In this document: one piece after another, positions 4,805-5,871 of the stretch
Position numbering within the stretch: the first letter of the stretch is position 1
How the letters are laid out: each line of letters starts with the position of its first letter
NCBI GenBank assembly: GCA_003660635.1
Contig: QMUP01000062.1
Location: 1-5,871 of the forward strand
Length of the DNA: 5,871 bases
Direction: 5' to 3'
Source: Candidatus Wolframiiraptor sp.
Lineage (GTDB): Archaea > Thermoproteota > Nitrososphaeria_A > Caldarchaeales > Wolframiiraptoraceae
The notes under the pieces: model-generated
What the model was told of the DNA's origin: nothing
Seen by the model: only the letters and a program-made list of their open reading frames with translations
Databases searched by the model: none
Program-made: the position numbers and the translations under genes

Positions 4805-5657
4805 TATTTCACATCTACCAGGCTTACAAATCACAAGCAGCGACCTTGAACGCATAAAAGAAGATATTCACAGAAAAATGGTTAGAGAAAACATACTACG
4901 AGTTTTTAACAGCTGGATAAACGGCCGTGCAGTTAATGCTAAACTCTCAGACGTAAAACCAGTAATAATCAGAAGCAAAGAAATCGAAGAAAAAATACAA
5001 ACAGCAATCAAACACCTCCAAGAAAGACTCTGGGAAGGAATCTTCACAATAAGAACACGCAGATTAAAATATGGAACCGGAAAAACACAGCTCGCAAGAT
5101 TTCTCTACTGGGAACTAAACACAAAAAACAATTTCATAACAGACTATTTCAGCCTCAACATCAACAATCTCGCCGAAGTAAATAAACGAATATCAGAAAT
5201 ATTAACCAAAGCAAAAGATAGAAACGCATATGCAGCTGTTTTCATCGACGAAGTCGACCTTCTCATAAACCCATCATTCTCCGAAGAAGAACAAAGAAAA
5301 TACATCGAACAATTCGCCAACATCGTAATAACCTACTCCGAATACGCATTCAACGAAAACATCCCCCTCTCAATATTCCTCGTCCTAAGCCACAAAGCAG
5401 ATCAAAAAATAAACGAAGTATCAAGAGACAGACTAGGAAGAAGAATCACCAACACCCTCATAGAAGCAGACATATTCCTCTCACGTAAAGATCTACTCGA
5501 ACTAGCAGCAAAAATAGCCGCACTACACCTCCTCATAATGGAAGAAAAAAGTGAAAAACTCCGAAAACACAGATCCGAAACACTCTTCCTACTCCGAGGA
5601 TTTGTCTCAGACATTTCACAATGGCTCTGGGACGACGCAACACTAAGAGGAATGTAA
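4794..5657 (+). CDS. AAA+ family ATPase, interrupted by an in-frame stop
   Basis: The readable part is 287 residues. A helical N-terminus (14-75) precedes a P-loop region: LKYGTGKTQLARFLYWEL (91-108), with K97 and T98 of Walker A, but the first Gly of G-x4-GK-T is replaced by L91. Walker B is YAAVFIDEVDLL (146-157) with D152 and E153. A sensor-1 strand follows (SIFLVLSH, polar S199). RDRLGRR (211-217) could provide the arginine finger, and a helical lid follows (SRKDLLELAAKIAALHLL). This is the order of an AAA+ module of the ORC/STAND-like kind. TAA at 5655-5657 ends it, yet the same frame remains open to the window edge. The intact protein was probably longer, and this copy may be truncated, decayed or misread. 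It is co-translated with the HTH protein upstream and probably powers its DNA-associated function. There is no terminal nuclease in the visible part. Confidence 0.75.
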   Translation: MSHNISHLPGLQITSSDLERIKEDIHRKMVRENILRVFNSWINGRAVNAKLSDVKPVIIRSKEIEEKIQTAIKHLQERLWEGIFTIRTRRLKYGTGKTQLARFLYWELNTKNNFITDYFSLNINNLAEVNKRISEILTKAKDRNAYAAVFIDEVDLLINPSFSEEEQRKYIEQFANIVITYSEYAFNENIPLSIFLVLSHKADQKINEVSRDRLGRRITNTLIEADIFLSRKDLLELAAKIAALHLLIMEEKSEKLRKHRSETLFLLRGFVSDISQWLWDDATLRGM

Positions 5658-5871
5658 ATCGGAGAAGCAGTATCCAAACTAGTAACACTAACAAAACTCA
5701 TACTAGAAGGAATAAACTGGGAAAACTTTCCGAGAATATACAGAAAAGTCATCAGCGGACACTTCCAAATCATGGGAATAGAAATAGAACAACTCCTCCG
5801 CAACTTCCTAGAAAACTTCTGTTCAAGACTAGAATTTGAAAAAGAAGGCTACAAACTCATCTGCAAATTCA
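5658..5871 (+). pseudogene. In-frame continuation of the AAA+ ATPase beyond the stop codon
   Basis: Directly after TAA 5655-5657 the same frame stays open for 71 codons to the end of the window. It reads IGEAVSKLVTLTKLILEGIN, then WENFPRIYRK, with a later stretch MGIEIEQLLRNFLENF. The codon style (A- and C-ending codons, AGA Arg) and amphipathic helices match the preceding gene, so this is its natural C-terminal extension. The only standard restart codon I see is the ATG at 5772, without a clear ribosome binding site. A single base change in the sense codon at 5655 would explain the break. Whether this is real inactivation, sequencing error or readthrough cannot be told here. Confidence 0.65.

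Noticed and set aside
4372..4812. 146-codon minus-strand ORF opposite the HTH gene
   Set aside because: Ser/Met/Ile-rich antisense shadow of a well-supported plus-strand gene, with no ribosome binding site.
5621..5839. 72-codon plus-strand ORF rich in Arg, Asn and Thr
   Set aside because: It is out of frame with the ATPase and its composition is that of a shifted reading of the same codons; the ATPase frame itself continues through this region.
1..5871. CRISPR array, tRNA, rRNA, insertion sequence or attachment site
   Set aside because: No regularly spaced repeats, cloverleaf-like segments, transposase or integrase reading frames were found; the GCGCGC elements are too short to be called att sites.

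Overview
The window looks archaeal, probably from a thermophilic, AT-rich lineage. The evidence is: TATA-box promoters at the expected distance from genes; Shine-Dalgarno sites of the archaeal type (GGTGA, AGGTGAG, AGGAGATC); use of GTG and TTG starts; a strong preference for AGA and ATA codons; and Lys/Glu/Ile-rich proteins. No marker gene allows a closer placement. All protein genes run on the plus strand except one cut off at the left edge. There is no rRNA, tRNA, transposase, integrase or CRISPR array. The content (antitoxin-like proteins, a PIN ribonuclease, a predicted PD-(D/E)XK nuclease, a TGT-like enzyme and an AAA+ ATPase) is typical of an accessory or defence region.

Layout. Positions 1-79 (minus) hold the start of a DUF433-family antitoxin-like gene that leaves the window. 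Positions 80-638 are non-coding and contain a GC palindrome, a large AT palindrome, a 14-nt direct repeat and a promoter. Positions 639-3380 are a tightly packed four-gene operon: a Panacea/YwgA-like winged-helix protein, a VapC-type PIN toxin, a small PD-(D/E)XK nuclease, and a 422-residue TIM-barrel protein with the zinc signature of tRNA-guanine transglycosylases. The junctions are a 4-bp overlap, a near-contact and a 1-bp overlap. Positions 3381-4075 are non-coding and contain an 11-bp hairpin, a second GCGCGC motif, a possible decayed membrane-protein fragment, and a strong TATA box. Positions 4076-5871 hold a second transcription unit: a protein with several helix-turn-helix units, then an AAA+ ATPase. 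The ATPase frame is broken by an in-frame TAA at 5655-5657 but stays open to the window edge.

How the genes may work together (inference). The first two genes fit a toxin-antitoxin pair. The last two pair a predicted DNA nuclease with a relative of base-exchange enzymes; the best-known DNA-acting members of that superfamily are the DpdA proteins, which insert 7-deazaguanines into DNA. The operon could therefore be an unusual compact modification-linked defence module with a built-in toxin-antitoxin guard. The HTH plus ATPase unit next to it may be a second part of the same island. None of this is proven by the sequence. The ATPase also carries two signs of decay or sequence error: an in-frame stop and a non-canonical Walker A first position.
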